Positions 15,902 through 25,290 of a stretch of DNA of 43,621 nucleotides are shown here, piece after piece. Made by a program: the position numbers and the translations under genes. The notes beneath the pieces were generated by a model, which ran no database searches, had not been told where the DNA came from, and saw nothing but the letters and a program-made list of their open reading frames with translations. The stretch's first letter is position 1. The number at the start of each line of letters is the position of its first letter. Source of the stretch: Paenarthrobacter sp. Z7-10 (lineage in GTDB: Bacteria; Actinomycetota; Actinomycetes; Actinomycetales; Micrococcaceae); assembly GCF_026932795.1 (NCBI RefSeq), contig NZ_JADPVH010000036.1, forward strand, positions 1-43,621. Reading direction: 5' to 3'.

Positions 15902-17118
15902 ACAGCGACGGGAATCACCGCCACGGAAGCGTGAACATCCACGAAAACGACGACGATTACGACGACGGCGCCGATCAGGTGGGGGCCGACCGCCTCAGCA
16001 GCGGCCACGGTCACGACGACGGCCATGGCCGCAGCCACGACGACGGCGACGGACATGATCATGGCCACTCCCATGAGCATGGCCGCTCCCATGAGCATGG
16101 CCATGACGACGGCCATGGCCACTTCCATGAACACCCTTCGGGGATTAGGGGTTTCTTTTACGGCTTGTTCGTTCCGCACAGCCACGACGCCGCCGATTCC
16201 ATCGATGACGCGCTTGAAGCCAGCGAACAGGGTGTCCGGGCGGTCAAAATCAGCCTCTTCCTGCTGCTGGGCACCACCATTGTGCAATTCATCGTGGTGC
16301 TCTTCAGTGGCTCAGTGGCGTTGCTGGCCGACACCATCCACAACTTTTCCGACGCGCTGACCGCGGTTCCGCTTTGGATCGCGTTCATTCTCTCCCGCCG
16401 GGCCGCGACCCGGCGCTACACCTATGGCTACGGCCGGGCCGAAGACCTCGCGGGACTGTTCATCGTCGCCGTCGTCGCGCTCTCCGCAATCATTGCCGGC
16501 TGGCAGTCCGTCGATCGACTTCTCCACCCCCAGCCCCTGCACAGCCTGTTGTGGGTAGCCGTGGCCGGTCTGGTTGGCTTCGCCGGCAACGAAGGCGTAG
16601 CCATCTACAGGATCCGCATCGGCCGGAAGATAGGGTCTGCAGCTTTGGTCGCCGACGGCGTGCACGCGCGTATCGATGGCTTCACCTCCCTGGCCGTGGT
16701 CCTGGGCGTCATTGGGGTATGGCTCGGCTTCCCGCTGGCCGACCCGCTTGTCGGACTCCTCATCGCTGTCGCGATCGTCATTCTGCTGTGGGGAACTGTC
16801 CGCAGCATCGGTCGGCGGCTGATGGACGGCATCGAACCTGAAATCCTGGACCGCGCCCAAACGGAGCTAAGCCAAACACCGGGCGTGCTGGCCGTCCCCT
16901 CCGTGCAACTGCGCTGGATCGGTCACCGTCTCCAGGGGACCGCCACAATCCGGCTCGCGGATACGTCGATCTCCGCCGGCGAGGCGACCGTTGAGCTGGC
17001 CCGACACCGCCTCAAGCAGGCCCTGCCCAATTTAGACGACATGTCCATCAGCGCCACTGCCGCCTCCGCAGGGCAGGTTGCAGAAGATCGCATATCGGAG
17101 CTTCCCACGCAGGGATGA
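15898..17118 (+). CDS. cation diffusion facilitator (CDF) metal exporter, His-rich
   Basis: 406 residues. The first roughly 80 residues are a His/Asp/Gly-rich metal-binding tail, including an imperfect HEHG-type repeat (about residues 38-80). Six membrane helices follow, with the transport-site motifs HNFSD (helix 2) and DGVHARID (helix 5), then a cytoplasmic C-terminal domain (SVQLRWIGHRLQGTATIRLAD). CDF proteins exchange protons for Zn, Co, Ni or Cd; the KmtR-like repressor overlapping its start suggests Ni/Co export. The stop codon falls inside a perfect 14-bp palindrome at 17114-17127. Confidence 0.92.
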   Translation: MNSDGNHRHGSVNIHENDDDYDDGADQVGADRLSSGHGHDDGHGRSHDDGDGHDHGHSHEHGRSHEHGHDDGHGHFHEHPSGIRGFFYGLFVPHSHDAADSIDDALEASEQGVRAVKISLFLLLGTTIVQFIVVLFSGSVALLADTIHNFSDALTAVPLWIAFILSRRAATRRYTYGYGRAEDLAGLFIVAVVALSAIIAGWQSVDRLLHPQPLHSLLWVAVAGLVGFAGNEGVAIYRIRIGRKIGSAALVADGVHARIDGFTSLAVVLGVIGVWLGFPLADPLVGLLIAVAIVILLWGTVRSIGRRLMDGIEPEILDRAQTELSQTPGVLAVPSVQLRWIGHRLQGTATIRLADTSISAGEATVELARHRLKQALPNLDDMSISATAASAGQVAEDRISELPTQG

Positions 17119-17127
17119 CCGGTCATC
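17114..17127. repeat. perfect 14-bp palindrome over the CDF stop codon
   Basis: GATGACCGGTCATC, centred at 17120/17121, contains the stop TGA (17116-17118) and is followed by TTT. A second inverted repeat (GCTGCCAT at 17138-17145 with ATGGCAGC at 17182-17189) follows. They may mark the end of the transcript. Confidence 0.6.
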
Positions 17128-17224
17128 TTTGCTGCAGGCTGCCATCCGGCGGGCGCATCGCTTTGGGCGCCCAGCGCGGTTATGGCAGCGGAGCGATCGC
17201 TGCAGATAGGACGTTGGATGCAGG

Positions 17225-17256
17225 AAAGGCACTTTTCCTTTCGGAAAAGTGCCTTT
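17225..17256 (-). terminator. perfect hairpin terminator of tRNA-Val(CAC)
   Basis: A 14-bp perfect stem (17225-17238 with 17243-17256) with the loop TTTC. A-rich and T-rich ends make it effective in both directions: it lies 15 nt past the tRNA-Val 3' end on the minus strand and also faces the end of the CDF operon. Confidence 0.85.
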
Positions 17257-17270
17257 GGCCTGTCGTTTAC

Positions 17271-17345
17271 TGGTGGGCGATACTGGGTTCGAACCAGTGA
17301 CCTCTTCGGTGTGAACGAAGCGCGCTACCACTGCGCCAATCGCCC
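17271..17345 (-). tRNA. tRNA-Val (CAC anticodon)
   Basis: Cloverleaf read on the minus strand: 7-bp acceptor GGGCGAT/ATCGCCC, D-arm GCGC/GCGC, anticodon stem CTTCG/CGAAG around TTCACAC (anticodon CAC), T-arm ACTGG-TTCGAAC-CCAGT, discriminator A and an encoded CCA (17273-17271). It differs at only a few positions from tRNA-Val(GAC) at 17847. Confidence 0.96.
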
Positions 17346-17393
17346 GCTTGGATGCTGCCGCAATTTCGCGACCGCACCGTGCGTTGCTTGAAA

Positions 17394-17423
17394 ATCGTAG
17401 CCGATTCCGAGCCCTGTTCATAA
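17394..17423 (-). promoter_or_regulatory. possible promoter of tRNA-Val(CAC)
   Basis: Read leftward, TTATGA (17423-17418) and TACGAT (17399-17394) are separated by 18 nt and lie about 50 nt before the tRNA 5' end. The match to the housekeeping consensus is moderate. Confidence 0.35.
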
Positions 17424-17554
17424 TCTGCCGCTGACCGACGCCCGGCCGCGGCTGCAGGAGTCCACCCCGCAAAGCAAGGATTTGGCGAATCCCCAATCCT
17501 TGGGTAAAGTTTTTTATCGCAGGAACACGACGAAAACTTCCCCGAAAGGAGGAG

Positions 17555-17581
17555 TTGGAATCAGGATATGAAGTTTAAAAT
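17555..17581 (+). promoter_or_regulatory. possible promoter of the tRNA-Gly-Cys-Val cluster
   Basis: TTGGAA (17555-17560) and TAAAAT (17576-17581) stand 15 nt apart, with tRNA-Gly starting 12 nt later. The spacer is short. A GAAAGGAGGA ribosome-site-like stretch (17544-17553) precedes it, but the short frame from the ATG at 17568 runs into the tRNA and is not taken as a gene. Confidence 0.35.
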
Positions 17582-17593
17582 CCCGTTCCTTCT

Positions 17594-17665
17594 GCGGATG
17601 TGGCTCAGTGGTAGAGCATCACCTTGCCAAGGTGAGGGTCGCGAGTTCGAATCTCGTCATCCGCT
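17594..17665 (+). tRNA. tRNA-Gly (GCC anticodon)
   Basis: Acceptor GCGGATG/CATCCGC, D-loop with GTGGTA, anticodon arm CACCT/AGGTG around the GCC anticodon, T-arm GCGAG-TTCGAAT-CTCGT, discriminator T as usual for glycine. CCA is not encoded. Confidence 0.95.
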
Positions 17666-17730
17666 CGCAGGAAACTGTCGAACGTTTTCCGGATAGTACC
17701 GACTTGTCGGTACAGTCGGTCAGTGGACAC

Positions 17731-17801
17731 GGTGGGGTGGCCGAGAGGCGAGGCAGCGGCCTGCAAAGCCGCGTACACGGGTTCGAATCCCGTTCCCACC
17801 T
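17731..17801 (+). tRNA. tRNA-Cys (GCA anticodon)
   Basis: Acceptor GGTGGGG/TCCCACC with one G-T pair, anticodon loop CTGCAAA (anticodon GCA), T-arm ACGGG-TTCGAAT-CCCGT, discriminator T typical of cysteine. CCA is not encoded. Confidence 0.94.
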
Positions 17802-17846
17802 CATCTGTGCGACGGTACTTGTTTTGCCAGATTATGGTGCTGATTT

Positions 17847-17921
17847 GGGCGATTGGCGCAGCGGTAGCGCGCTTCCCTGACACGGAAGAGGTCACTGGTT
17901 CGATCCCAGTATCGCCCACCA
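17847..17921 (+). tRNA. tRNA-Val (GAC anticodon)
   Basis: Acceptor GGGCGAT/ATCGCCC, anticodon stem CTTCC/GGAAG around CTGACAC (anticodon GAC), T-arm ACTGG-TTCGATC-CCAGT, discriminator A and an encoded CCA (17919-17921). It forms an inverted, nearly identical pair with tRNA-Val(CAC). Confidence 0.96.
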
Positions 17922-17923
17922 CG

Positions 17924-17958
17924 AAAAAAGGCAGCTTCCCTGCGGAAGCTGCCTTTTT
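17924..17958 (+). terminator. intrinsic terminator of the tRNA cluster
   Basis: GCAGCTTCC (17931-17939) pairs with GGAAGCTGC (17944-17952) around a 4-nt loop, extended by G-C and A-T pairs, and is followed by TTTTT. The A-run on the left makes it bidirectional. Confidence 0.9.
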
Positions 17959-18061
17959 GTTGCCGCAACGGACCCAGTCGAAGCCGACAGGCACGCCCAG
18001 CGACTGCTACACCTCGACCCGACGCAAGGCGAAGCCGGCCGTCAGGGCCGCCCAGCGCCTG

Positions 18062-19420
18062 CTACACCTCGATCCCGCCGCGCCGCAGCAGTTTCCCCGT
18101 TGGGGTCCGGCCATCGACCGGAGCGCCGCGGAGATACGTTTTGCGCACCACGCCCAAGAGCGACTTGCCGTCATAGGGTGTGATCGGGTTCTTGTGCTTG
18201 AGTTTGGTCACGTCGACGACGTAAGCGTCGTCGGCGGCGAAGATGGCAAAGTCGGCGTCGAAGCCCAGGGCGAGCTGGCCCTTGCGGGGGAGCTGGACCA
18301 GTTCCGCCGGGCGGGTGGACATCCAGGAGATGACCTGTTCGAGGGCGATTCCTCGCTGTCGGGCTTCGGTCCAGATCAGGGACAGTCCCAGCTGCAGCGA
18401 GGAAACGCCGCCCCAGGCGACCGCGAAATCACCGTTTTCCAGGTCCTTCAGATCCAGCGTGCTGGGGGAGTGGTCGGAAACGATGCAGTCGATGGTGCCG
18501 TCCTGCAGGCCCTGCCAGAGCATCTCCCGGTTGGCGGCTTCCCGGATGGGCGGGCAGCACTTGTACGCGGTAGCGCCGTTGGGGATCTCTTCCGCCATCA
18601 GGGTCAGGTAATGCGGGCAGGTTTCCACCGTGAGCCGCACGCCATCGCGTTTGGCGCTGGCGATCATGGGCAGCGCGTCCGACGACGACAGGTGCAGGAT
18701 GTGGGCGCGGGCGCCGGTCCGGCGCGCGCGTTCGATGACATCGGCGATGGCAACGTTTTCGGCGCCGCGGGGGCGGGACGCGAGGAACCGGTCATAGTGG
18801 TCTCCGCCGGCCGACGGAGCGCGGTCGATGGTCCGGGAATCTTCCGCGTGGACAATCATCAAAGAGTCGAAGGACTTCAGCTCCGCCATATCCTCCTCCA
18901 TCTCATCGGCTTCCAGCTGCGGGAATTCGTCCACGCCCGAGTGCAGCAGGAAGCACTTGAAGCCGAAGACGCCGTCGTCGTGCAGCGGACGGAGGTCATC
19001 CTTGTTTCCCGGAATGGCGCCACCCCAGAAGCCGACGTCCACGAAGGCCTGGTCTTCGGCGACGCTGCGCTTGAGCTTAAGGGCGTCCACGGTGGTGGTG
19101 GGCGGGATGGAGTTCAGGGGCATATCGATCAGGGTTGTCACGCCGCCGGCCGCCGCGGCCCGGGTTGCGGAGGCAAAGCCCTCCCAATCGGTGCGTCCGG
19201 GTTCATTGATGTGCACGTGGGTGTCCACCAGCCCGGGGATCAGCGTTTCCTCGTCGGCCAGCTCAAGCACGTCGGTGCCGGTGAGGCCGCTGCCCAGTGG
19301 CTCAATGGCGGCTATGACGCCGTGGCGCACGCCCACTTCGCCGGCCACGATACCCGCGTTGGTGAGAATCCGCCGGCCGCGAATGACCAGGTCGAAGGTC
19401 GGGTCGGTGACTTCAGGCAT
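18062..19420 (-). CDS. allB: allantoinase
   Basis: 452 residues, hydrolyses allantoin to allantoate in the cytoplasm. Amidohydrolase-fold metal ligands are visible: DTHVHINEPG (His68, His70), the lysine to be carboxylated (Lys155 in VFGFKCFL), HAED, HILHLSS and the catalytic DHSP. Length fits the family. The ATG at 19420 overlaps the upstream glycerate kinase stop by 8 nt and has AGGGAG 7 nt upstream; the longer start at 19453 lies deep inside the kinase gene and is less likely. It is the last gene of the leftward operon hyi-glxR-gcl-glxK-allB. Confidence 0.95.
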   Translation of the reverse strand: MPEVTDPTFDLVIRGRRILTNAGIVAGEVGVRHGVIAAIEPLGSGLTGTDVLELADEETLIPGLVDTHVHINEPGRTDWEGFASATRAAAAGGVTTLIDMPLNSIPPTTTVDALKLKRSVAEDQAFVDVGFWGGAIPGNKDDLRPLHDDGVFGFKCFLLHSGVDEFPQLEADEMEEDMAELKSFDSLMIVHAEDSRTIDRAPSAGGDHYDRFLASRPRGAENVAIADVIERARRTGARAHILHLSSSDALPMIASAKRDGVRLTVETCPHYLTLMAEEIPNGATAYKCCPPIREAANREMLWQGLQDGTIDCIVSDHSPSTLDLKDLENGDFAVAWGGVSSLQLGLSLIWTEARQRGIALEQVISWMSTRPAELVQLPRKGQLALGFDADFAIFAADDAYVVDVTKLKHKNPITPYDGKSLLGVVRKTYLRGAPVDGRTPTGKLLRRGGIEV

Positions 19421-20606
19421 GTGCTGCTCCCTGGCTTGGTTGGTGGTTTCCATATCGTGTCATTGAGTGTGGGAGAGCACATTCGTCAAGTTCGGTGCCC
19501 ATTTTTGCTCCGAGCTGGACCAGCAGGTTGCCGGCGTCGGCCATGCAGGAGGAAATGTCTGGTTCCAGTTGGGTCAAAGTGTATGTTCGGGCGAAGCCGG
19601 CGTGGAGCAGGCTGCCCGGATCGAGGGTAGTGCGGCCGCAGACTGCGATCACCGGAACGCCGGCGCGTGCTGCGGCGCGGGCCACTCCCATCGGGGTCTT
19701 TCCGCCCAGGCTCTGCTCGTCCAGGCTGCCTTCGCCGGTGATCACCAGGTCCGCGCCGCGGATCCGGTCTTCCAGCGCGGTGAAGCCGAGTACGACGTCG
19801 ATCCCGGGACGGCGGAGCGCGTTCAGGACCGCAAGGGCCGCGTACCCGACGCCGCCTGCGGCGCCGGCTCCGGCGGCGTTCTCGGCTTCGACGGCGGCAC
19901 TGCCAAGCTCATTGGCCAGGATCCGGAAGAAGCATTCCAGCCCATGTTCCAGTGCGCGCACGTCGTCAGGGGAGGCGCCTTTTTGCGGGCCGAAAATTTC
20001 CGCGGCGCCGTTGGGCCCCAACAGTGGGTTGTCCACATCGCTGGCCAGGATGAAGCGTGCTGTGGTCAGCCGCGGGTCGAGCCGGGCGAAATCCACCGTC
20101 TCGATCCGGGCCAGCGCGCCCCCGCCGCCGGGCAATTCCCGGCCGACGCCGTCGAGCATCCTTGCGCCGAGGCCAGCCAGCAGCCCAGCGCCGCCATCGG
20201 TGCATGCGCTGCCGCCGACGCCGAGCACGATGTCCGTGCAGCCGGCGTCCAATGCGGCTCGGATCAGCTCACCTGTTCCGCGGCTGGTGGCGCCGAGCGC
20301 GTCCGCGCGGCCACCGGGAAGCACGGCCAATCCGGAGGCGGTGGCCATCTCGATCACCGCTTCGGTGCCGCGTACGGCGAAGTCGGCGGCGAGCGGGCGG
20401 CCGGTAGGGCCGGTGGCGGTCACCGTTTTGCGGGTGTAGCCAGAGCCGACGGCGGCGTCGAGGGTTCCTTCGCCGCCGTCGGCCACCGGAATGCGCTCCA
20501 CCTCAAGGCCGCACAGCACGGACCGGAGCCCGATCTCCAGGTGGGCGGCCACGTCCGGAGCCGACAGCGAGCCCTTGAATTTGTCCGGAGCTATGATGAT
20601 GCGCAT
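19413..20606 (-). CDS. glxK: glycerate kinase (type I, GlxK/GarK family)
   Basis: 397 residues. It phosphorylates D-glycerate, in this family to 2-phosphoglycerate, sending carbon from glyoxylate into glycolysis. Family landmarks: APDKFKGSLSA at the N-terminus, VADGGEGT, GVGGSACTDGGAG, DVDNPLLGPNGAAEIFGPQKG and TGEGSLDEQSLGGKTPMGVA. It is about 20 residues longer than typical because of a C-terminal tail that overlaps the allB start. It begins 18 nt after gcl and serves the product of tartronate semialdehyde reductase. Confidence 0.93.
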   Translation of the reverse strand: MRIIIAPDKFKGSLSAPDVAAHLEIGLRSVLCGLEVERIPVADGGEGTLDAAVGSGYTRKTVTATGPTGRPLAADFAVRGTEAVIEMATASGLAVLPGGRADALGATSRGTGELIRAALDAGCTDIVLGVGGSACTDGGAGLLAGLGARMLDGVGRELPGGGGALARIETVDFARLDPRLTTARFILASDVDNPLLGPNGAAEIFGPQKGASPDDVRALEHGLECFFRILANELGSAAVEAENAAGAGAAGGVGYAALAVLNALRRPGIDVVLGFTALEDRIRGADLVITGEGSLDEQSLGGKTPMGVARAAARAGVPVIAVCGRTTLDPGSLLHAGFARTYTLTQLEPDISSCMADAGNLLVQLGAKMGTELDECALPHSMTRYGNHQPSQGAAHA

Positions 20607-20624
20607 CGTGGTCTGACCCGGTCC

Positions 20625-22403
<1,779 letters not shown>

Positions 22404-22443
22404 AAGATTCTCCTTAGAATTTTAAGTGTGGGAAGTCTGTGGG

Positions 22444-23337
22444 TTATTTGGCGGTGCGGCCGGAGAGCTGCTCCACCAGCTTGAACAGGCCGGAGTGGTC
22501 AAGGCCGCCGTCGCCCTGATTGACCATGGAGCCAATGAGCTGGGCCACCAAGGCACCAACGGGGATGCTGACGCCGGCTTTCCGGGCGGCCGAGGTGACG
22601 ATCCCCATGTCCTTGTTATGCAGCGCCAGCCGGAAGCCCGGCTCGAAGGAGCGGTCCAGCATCTTCTGGCCCTTCTGCTCCAGCACCTTGGAGCCGGCCA
22701 GGCCGCCGCCGAGGACTTTCAGCGCCGCGGTGGTGTCCACGCCGTAGGCCTCAAGGAAGACGATCGCCTCGGCCAGAAGCGCGATGTTGCCGGCAACGAT
22801 CAGCTGGTTGGCAGCCTTGACCGTTTGGCCGGAACCGGAGGGGCCGACGTGCACGATGGTTTTGCCGACGGCGTTGAGGATTTCCTGCCCGGCCTCGAAG
22901 TCCGCGGCCTCGCCGCCGACCATGATGGACAGCACGCCGTCAACCGCGCCCTGCTCGCCGCCGGAAACCGGGGCGTCAAGTGGGCGCACGCCAGCTTCGC
23001 GGGCTGCGGAGGCCAGCTGCACGGCGACGTCCGGGCGGATGCTGCTGGCATCGATCCACAGCGCGCCGTCCTTGGTGTTGGCGAAGACGCCCTCGGCGCC
23101 GTTCACCACCGCTTCGACGTCCGGGGAGTCCGGAACCATGGTGATAACGACGTCGGCCTCGCGTACCGCCTCGGCAACGCTGGCCGCGCCGCGGCCGCCT
23201 TCCGAAACGAGCTTGTCGATCTTGTCCTGGCTGCGGTTGTAGCCGGTGACGTCGAAGCCGGCCTTGACCAGGTTGACGGCCATGGGCAGGCCCATGATGC
23301 CGAGTCCGATGACGGCTACTTTTTGCTTGCTGGTCAT
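22444..23337 (-). CDS. glxR: tartronate semialdehyde reductase (2-hydroxy-3-oxopropionate reductase)
   Basis: 297 residues, beta-hydroxyacid dehydrogenase family, reduces tartronate semialdehyde to D-glycerate. GLGIMGLPMA is the N-terminal dinucleotide loop, DAPVSGGEQGA the substrate-binding signature, and Lys174 in VKAANQ the catalytic lysine. The ATG at 23337 has AAAGGA about 9 nt upstream; an upstream open frame is spurious. The 134-nt gap to hyi is made of TGCGT- and GTGCTGCC-type short repeats. Confidence 0.94.
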   Translation of the reverse strand: MTSKQKVAVIGLGIMGLPMAVNLVKAGFDVTGYNRSQDKIDKLVSEGGRGAASVAEAVREADVVITMVPDSPDVEAVVNGAEGVFANTKDGALWIDASSIRPDVAVQLASAAREAGVRPLDAPVSGGEQGAVDGVLSIMVGGEAADFEAGQEILNAVGKTIVHVGPSGSGQTVKAANQLIVAGNIALLAEAIVFLEAYGVDTTAALKVLGGGLAGSKVLEQKGQKMLDRSFEPGFRLALHNKDMGIVTSAARKAGVSIPVGALVAQLIGSMVNQGDGGLDHSGLFKLVEQLSGRTAK

Positions 23338-23471
23338 GTGCTGAATCCTTTGCTGCTGGGTGCGTCTGGTTGCGTCTGTGTGTGCGGCGTGCTGGTGCGT
23401 GCTGCCTGTGTGCTGCCTGCAGGAGGCTGTCCGGGTCAATCGCCGGGGCCTCCACGCTGTAGGGCTGAGTG

Positions 23472-24254
23472 TCAGCGGATCAGCCAGTTGAACGCGGAGG
23501 CGGTGTCCGCCTTGTATTCCAGCCCGATATAGCCCTCGTAACCGAGCTCGCGGCTGCGCGTGATCCACTCGCCAAGGGGGAGCGTGCCGGTACCGGGAGC
23601 GCCGCGGCCGGGATTGTCGGCGATCTGGATGTGGCCGAAATCCTTGGCGTAGCTGGTGATGGCCGCGTCCACATCGTCGCCATTGACGGCCAGGTGGTAG
23701 AAATCGGCCAGCAGTTTGATGTTCTGCGGGCCCTCCGCGCGGACCTTGCCGATGACCTCCATCGCTTGTGCCGCCGTCGTCAGAGGGTAGCGTGCCGCGC
23801 CGCTGACCGGCTCGAGCAGCACTGTTCCGCCGATCCGAGCCACGCCTTCGGCAGCGGCAACCAAGCTGTGGAGGGCCAGTGTGTCCTGGGCTTCGGGAGC
23901 ATCGGTGTCCGTGCGGTTGCCGTACAGGGCGTTGAAAGACTTACAGCCCAGCCGGCCGCCAACGCCAGCGACCACATCGATGTTGTCCCGGAACTCCCTG
24001 CCGCGTGCCGGCCAGGACAGCAGGCCGCGGTCCCCGGCAGGCATGTCGCCGGCATGGAAATTCAGCCCTGTCAGCTGGATGCCGGCGTCGGTGATGGCGT
24101 TTTCGAAATCCGTGACCTCCGCGTCCGAGGGGACGGAGGAGGCGAAGGGCCACCAGAATTCGACAGCATCGAAGCCTGCGGCCTTTGCCGCTGCCGGACG
24201 TTCCAGCAGGGGCAGGTCGGTCAGGAGGATGGAGCAATTCACTGTGTACGTCAT
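23472..24254 (-). CDS. hyi: hydroxypyruvate isomerase
   Basis: 260 residues, xylose-isomerase-like TIM barrel. Hyi interconverts hydroxypyruvate and tartronate semialdehyde and is usually encoded with gcl. Seen: N-terminal CSILLTDLPLLERPAAAKAAGFDAVEFWW, the metal/active-site LLEPV segment (Glu), ADFYHLAVN, GHIQIADNPGRG and a final GLEYK (Glu). The ATG at 24254 has AAGGAAA 7 nt upstream. First gene of the five-gene leftward operon, with the promoter and operator-like site just upstream. Confidence 0.92.
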   Translation of the reverse strand: MTYTVNCSILLTDLPLLERPAAAKAAGFDAVEFWWPFASSVPSDAEVTDFENAITDAGIQLTGLNFHAGDMPAGDRGLLSWPARGREFRDNIDVVAGVGGRLGCKSFNALYGNRTDTDAPEAQDTLALHSLVAAAEGVARIGGTVLLEPVSGAARYPLTTAAQAMEVIGKVRAEGPQNIKLLADFYHLAVNGDDVDAAITSYAKDFGHIQIADNPGRGAPGTGTLPLGEWITRSRELGYEGYIGLEYKADTASAFNWLIR

Positions 24255-24312
24255 CGTCTGGTTTCCTTCGGGTGCAACGTGCGGTTCTATGGTTCTAAAT
24301 TCCGGTTTCTTA

Positions 24313-24333
24313 TTCCGTATTGTGGAACTTATA
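24313..24333 (-). promoter_or_regulatory. hyi-operon promoter with putative AllR/IclR operator (site A)
   Basis: On the minus strand a -10-like TATAAG (24333-24328) abuts TTCCACAATACGGAA (24327-24313), a TTCC...GGAA dyad placed where transcription should start. A repressor bound there would block the hyi-glxR-gcl-glxK-allB operon. Closely similar sequences precede the malic enzyme gene (site B) and the guanine deaminase gene (site C). Confidence 0.6.
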
Positions 24334-24515
24334 TTCTGCTTTATGAAAAGTCTAGAACCACCGCGCGTCGCCGTCAACCTTTTCTTTGACGGGCAGGGAG
24401 TTTCTTCGGCGCGCATCGAGTTCATCGACGCGGCTGACGGCGAGGCGGCGAGGCGGCGTGGACACGGCAATGCCGCTCCCTCCTGGTCACAGGCTGAAGC
24501 GGCATTGCTGCAGGC

Positions 24516-24776
24516 TCAGACGCCGGCGGGAACTTCGGACGGTGCCTTCGCCGATTTCTGCGTGTGGCCGCGGGTGCCGGCCGACACTGCAGCGCAGACA
24601 ATAATGTTGGCCAGCAGCGCCAGCACACCGACGTTGATGTGCTGCACGGCCGCGGGCAGGAATGGGAGCACGCTTCCCACGGTGTAATGGCCCAGCGTCA
24701 ACCATGCGACGATGACGGCGCCCACCCGGTAATTGGAGCTACAGACAAGAGACTTAAACCAGCTCAGCCGCGGCAA
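24516..24776 (-). pseudogene. 3' remnant of a sodium:solute-symporter-like permease
   Basis: Only about 70 codons look like protein: two hydrophobic helices (GAVIVAWLTLGHYTVGS and GVLALLANIIVCAAVSAGT) joined by a short loop, then a hydrophilic tail, as at the C-terminus of SSS-family transporters. The recognisable part starts near 24731; upstream of it the frame changes to unrelated sequence and then to the hairpin repeats. No start codon with a ribosome site is evident. It lies between the allantoin operon and allE on the same strand, so a former ureide or purine transporter is plausible. Assignment is by eye. Confidence 0.45.
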
Positions 24777-24813
24777 ATGAGTCCCTAGGCGCCGAACGGG
24801 CGTTGTCCACTGG

Positions 24814-24962
24814 CTTGGTGTCAGCGGGCTCTGGGAACTGACCAGCTTTGGCTCCGGGAGGGCGGTTGACGACGGCGTGTCCCAGGTTTTGCGGGCGTGT
24901 CGCCGGGGAAGATGGTCAGTTCCCAGAACCGGCCGCCCGGGCAGGCAGATCTCTCCGCGATC
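24814..24962. repeat. long-stem hairpin repeat, copy 1
   Basis: A unit of about 149 bp. Left arm CTCTGGGAACTGACCA (24829-24844) faces its complement at 24913-24928, with one end mismatch and a 68-nt loop. A GC-rich flank follows. The 24777-25489 interval has no gene and is filled by three such copies and degenerate GGCTC-rich spacer. Confidence 0.9.
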
Positions 24963-24994
24963 TCCGGGCGCGCGGGCTCACACCGGTTGCGCAT

Positions 24995-25146
24995 TGGCTC
25001 GGTGTCAGAGGGCTCTGGGAACTGACCAGCTTTGGCTCCGGGAGGGCGGCTGACGACGGCGTGTCCCTGGTTTTGCGGGTGTGTCGCCGGGAAGGTGGTC
25101 AGTTCCCAGAGCCGGCCGCCCGGGCAGGCTGATCTCTCCGCGATCG
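24995..25146. repeat. long-stem hairpin repeat, copy 2
   Basis: Same unit as copy 1, with a few substitutions. Arms at 25013-25028 and 25096-25111 pair perfectly over 16 bp. The spacer to copy 3 (25147-25290) holds degenerate repeats of the type TGGCTC-x-ACCGG. Confidence 0.9.
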
Positions 25147-25290
25147 CCCGGCTCGTTGGCCCACCAGCGGTGGTCAGAGTGGAAGGCCGTTTGGAGTTCG
25201 GGCTCGTTGGCTCGCACCGGTTGGCCGAGGGCTCACTGGCTCATACCGGCTGGCTCGCGAGCTCGCGGGCTCACCTGGGTTGACCACAGG

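Noticed and set aside
17568-17690. Short gene starting at ATG 17568 behind a GAAAGGAGGA stretch
   Set aside because: The frame runs straight through tRNA-Gly and the ribosome-like site is too far from the ATG.
17271-17921. tRNA cluster as an attachment site of an integrated element
   Set aside because: No integrase gene and no repeated tRNA 3'-end fragment in same orientation at a distance; the metal genes show no phage features.
17723-19630. A 635-codon open frame on the plus strand through the tRNA genes and antisense to allantoinase
   Set aside because: It runs through two tRNA genes and a terminator and is the mirror of a clear allantoinase gene.
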